From positions 1 to 5,670 of the forward strand of contig JBBKXA010000062.1 in NCBI GenBank assembly GCA_037969235.1: a DNA stretch of 5,670 nt, in the 5' to 3' direction. The notes beneath the pieces are model-generated. The model did not search any database. It was not told where the DNA came from and worked only from the letters and a program-made list of their open reading frames with translations. The translations under genes were made by a program, and so were the position numbers. Origin of the DNA: TMED27 sp037969235 (lineage in GTDB: Bacteria; Pseudomonadota; Alphaproteobacteria; Micavibrionales; Micavibrionaceae). This document shows positions 4,787-5,670 of the stretch, piece after piece (the first letter of the stretch is position 1; every line of letters begins with the position of its first letter).

Positions 4787-5670
4787 CTAAGGCGCCACCG
4801 TTAAAAACGGATCAGCATCGACTGTGGAGGCGCTATCCAGACTAACGCGGCCAAGAAGCAGGCCATTCACATCACCCCACCAGTTGTTCTCGGCTTTTAA
4901 CTCGAGGCCATCAAGATCAACAAATAAATCGGTGCCTGTATTACCGTATACAGAATTCTGTCCTAGGCTGCCCAGTGCTCCACCGCCCAGATCAACGTTA
5001 AACGCACCGGTTGTGTCATCATTAATAACAATCCCATTCAGCATATTGCCAGTGGTGGTTACACGCTGCAATGTTGCAGCGTGTAATTGGCCGCTGCTAA
5101 TGGCATAAACCACCACACCGTGCTGAGTATTAGCGTTGGCGTTAATATCTTTTAAGCTGACTGGACCAATTTTGCCGCTATTGATTGCATATACATAAAC
5201 ACCGCTCTGTTGATTACTGTTAGCGACGACATCCTGTACGTTGGTTGTATTGATTTCACCGCTGTTATTGGCCGAAACATAAATACCGCGCAAATGATTA
5301 TTGTTAGTATTGATATTTTGTAGGTCGGCTGTATTGATTTGGCCGCTATTGATGGCATTTACAAAAACACCGTGCTGTTGATTATTGTTGGCGCTGACAT
5401 ACTCTAAGCTGGCAGTGGTAATTTGGCCGCTATTGATAGCATATACAAAAACACCATGCTGTTGATTATTGTTGGCACTGACATCTTCTAGGTTAGCTGT
5501 TGTGATTTGGCCGCTATTAAAAGCATAAACCAAAACACCGCGCACCTGATTAGCGTTGGCAATGATATTATCAGCGTTAATGGTCGTAATGGTTGATCCT
5601 GCACCATTCGCCTCAAAGCGCAGCCCATCATTACCGTTGTTCAACAACGTGACATTATTGGCGTTTGCAC
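4787..5670 (-). CDS. Right-handed parallel beta-helix repeat protein, C-terminal part (5' end off right edge)
   Basis: The frame is open from the right edge to TAG 4787-4789, giving 293 visible residues; a TTG at 5645-5647 is internal, since the reading (ANANNVTLL) continues upstream of it. The visible part begins with a degenerate repeat, followed by six 28-residue repeats of the form NQQHGVFVYAINSGQITT plus an L-E-x-V-x-A-N-N segment, all without indels. After these comes a cap-like region with LGQNSVYGN, LFVDLDGLELKAENNWWGD and a final VDADPFLTVAP. N- and G-rich turns alternating with V/I strands are the mark of parallel beta-helices, and NNWWGD followed by DPFL is a common ending of such proteins. 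They are usually surface-exposed or secreted adhesins or carbohydrate-binding or -cleaving proteins. No catalytic residues, anchor or autotransporter barrel is visible, and the signal region is outside the window, so function is open. Confidence 0.85.
   Translation of the reverse strand, partial: ANANNVTLLNNGNDGLRFEANGAGSTITTINADNIIANANQVRGVLVYAFNSGQITTANLEDVSANNNQQHGVFVYAINSGQITTASLEYVSANNNQQHGVFVNAINSGQINTADLQNINTNNNHLRGIYVSANNSGEINTTNVQDVVANSNQQSGVYVYAINSGKIGPVSLKDINANANTQHGVVVYAISSGQLHAATLQRVTTTGNMLNGIVINDDTTGAFNVDLGGGALGSLGQNSVYGNTGTDLFVDLDGLELKAENNWWGDVNGLLLGRVSLDSASTVDADPFLTVAP
5089..5592 (-). repeat. Six tandem 84-bp repeats encoding 28-residue beta-helix units
   Basis: The landmark GGCCGC or a variant recurs at 5089, 5173, 5257, 5341, 5425 and 5509, exactly 84 bp apart. 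The units at 5341 and 5425 are 72 of 84 identical, showing recent duplication or gene conversion. A degenerate seventh unit lies at about 5593 onward (GAGSTITT in place of NSGQITT). The array is in frame and could expand or contract by whole units. Confidence 0.9.

Noticed and set aside
5089..5592. CRISPR array
   Set aside because: The whole 84-bp unit is repeated and is coding in frame. There is no alternation of short identical repeats with unique spacers.
4787..5670. Autotransporter
   Set aside because: The protein stops after DPFLTVAP with no C-terminal beta-barrel. A two-partner or other secretion route cannot be judged without the N-terminus.

Overview
The window looks like accessory DNA from a Gram-negative bacterium, most likely a proteobacterium. 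It carries a conjugation-type coupling protein, an IS3-family element of the IS407 type and a large repetitive beta-helix protein of the cell-surface or secreted kind. Both host regions are fairly AT-rich and the IS is visibly more GC-rich. No rRNA, tRNA, CRISPR or core metabolic gene is present, so a narrower taxonomic call is not justified.

Layout, left to right. (1) Positions 1-3244 hold a tightly packed minus-strand operon, read from right to left. Its order is a replication-relaxation family protein (2615-3244), a type IV coupling protein ATPase (843-2618), two small membrane proteins (523-846 and 151-486), and probably the start of a fifth gene that leaves the window at the left edge. 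Genes 1/2 and 2/3 overlap by four bases (ATGA type), which suggests translational coupling. (2) Positions 3245-3394 are the operon's upstream region. From 3270 to 3395 there is not one G on the plus strand, so the operon's sense strand has no C there. (3) Positions 3395-4682 are a complete IS3-family insertion sequence on the plus strand. It has recognisable terminal inverted repeats, orfA, orfB with an intact DD(35)E triad, and a well-placed -1 frameshift heptamer. No target-site duplication is visible. (4) Positions 4683-4786 are intergenic and contain two inverted repeats. (5) Positions 4787-5670 are the C-terminal part of a minus-strand beta-helix protein whose coding DNA repeats with an exact 84-bp (28-residue) period. 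Its 5' end lies beyond the right edge.

How the genes may work together. The coupling protein would sit in the inner membrane and pump DNA or protein towards a type IV secretion channel. The replication-relaxation protein, with a winged-helix-like N-terminus and a nuclease-fold-like core, would be the DNA-binding partner encoded with it. The small membrane proteins may be accessory subunits. No relaxase or T4SS channel gene is in view. The beta-helix gene is separated from the operon by the IS and need not be related to it.

The two most unusual features are a 48-bp copy of the 3' end of the coupling-protein gene lying exactly 360 bp downstream of the original, differing almost only at synonymous sites and supplying the start of the next gene, and the 126-base G-free tract in front of the operon.
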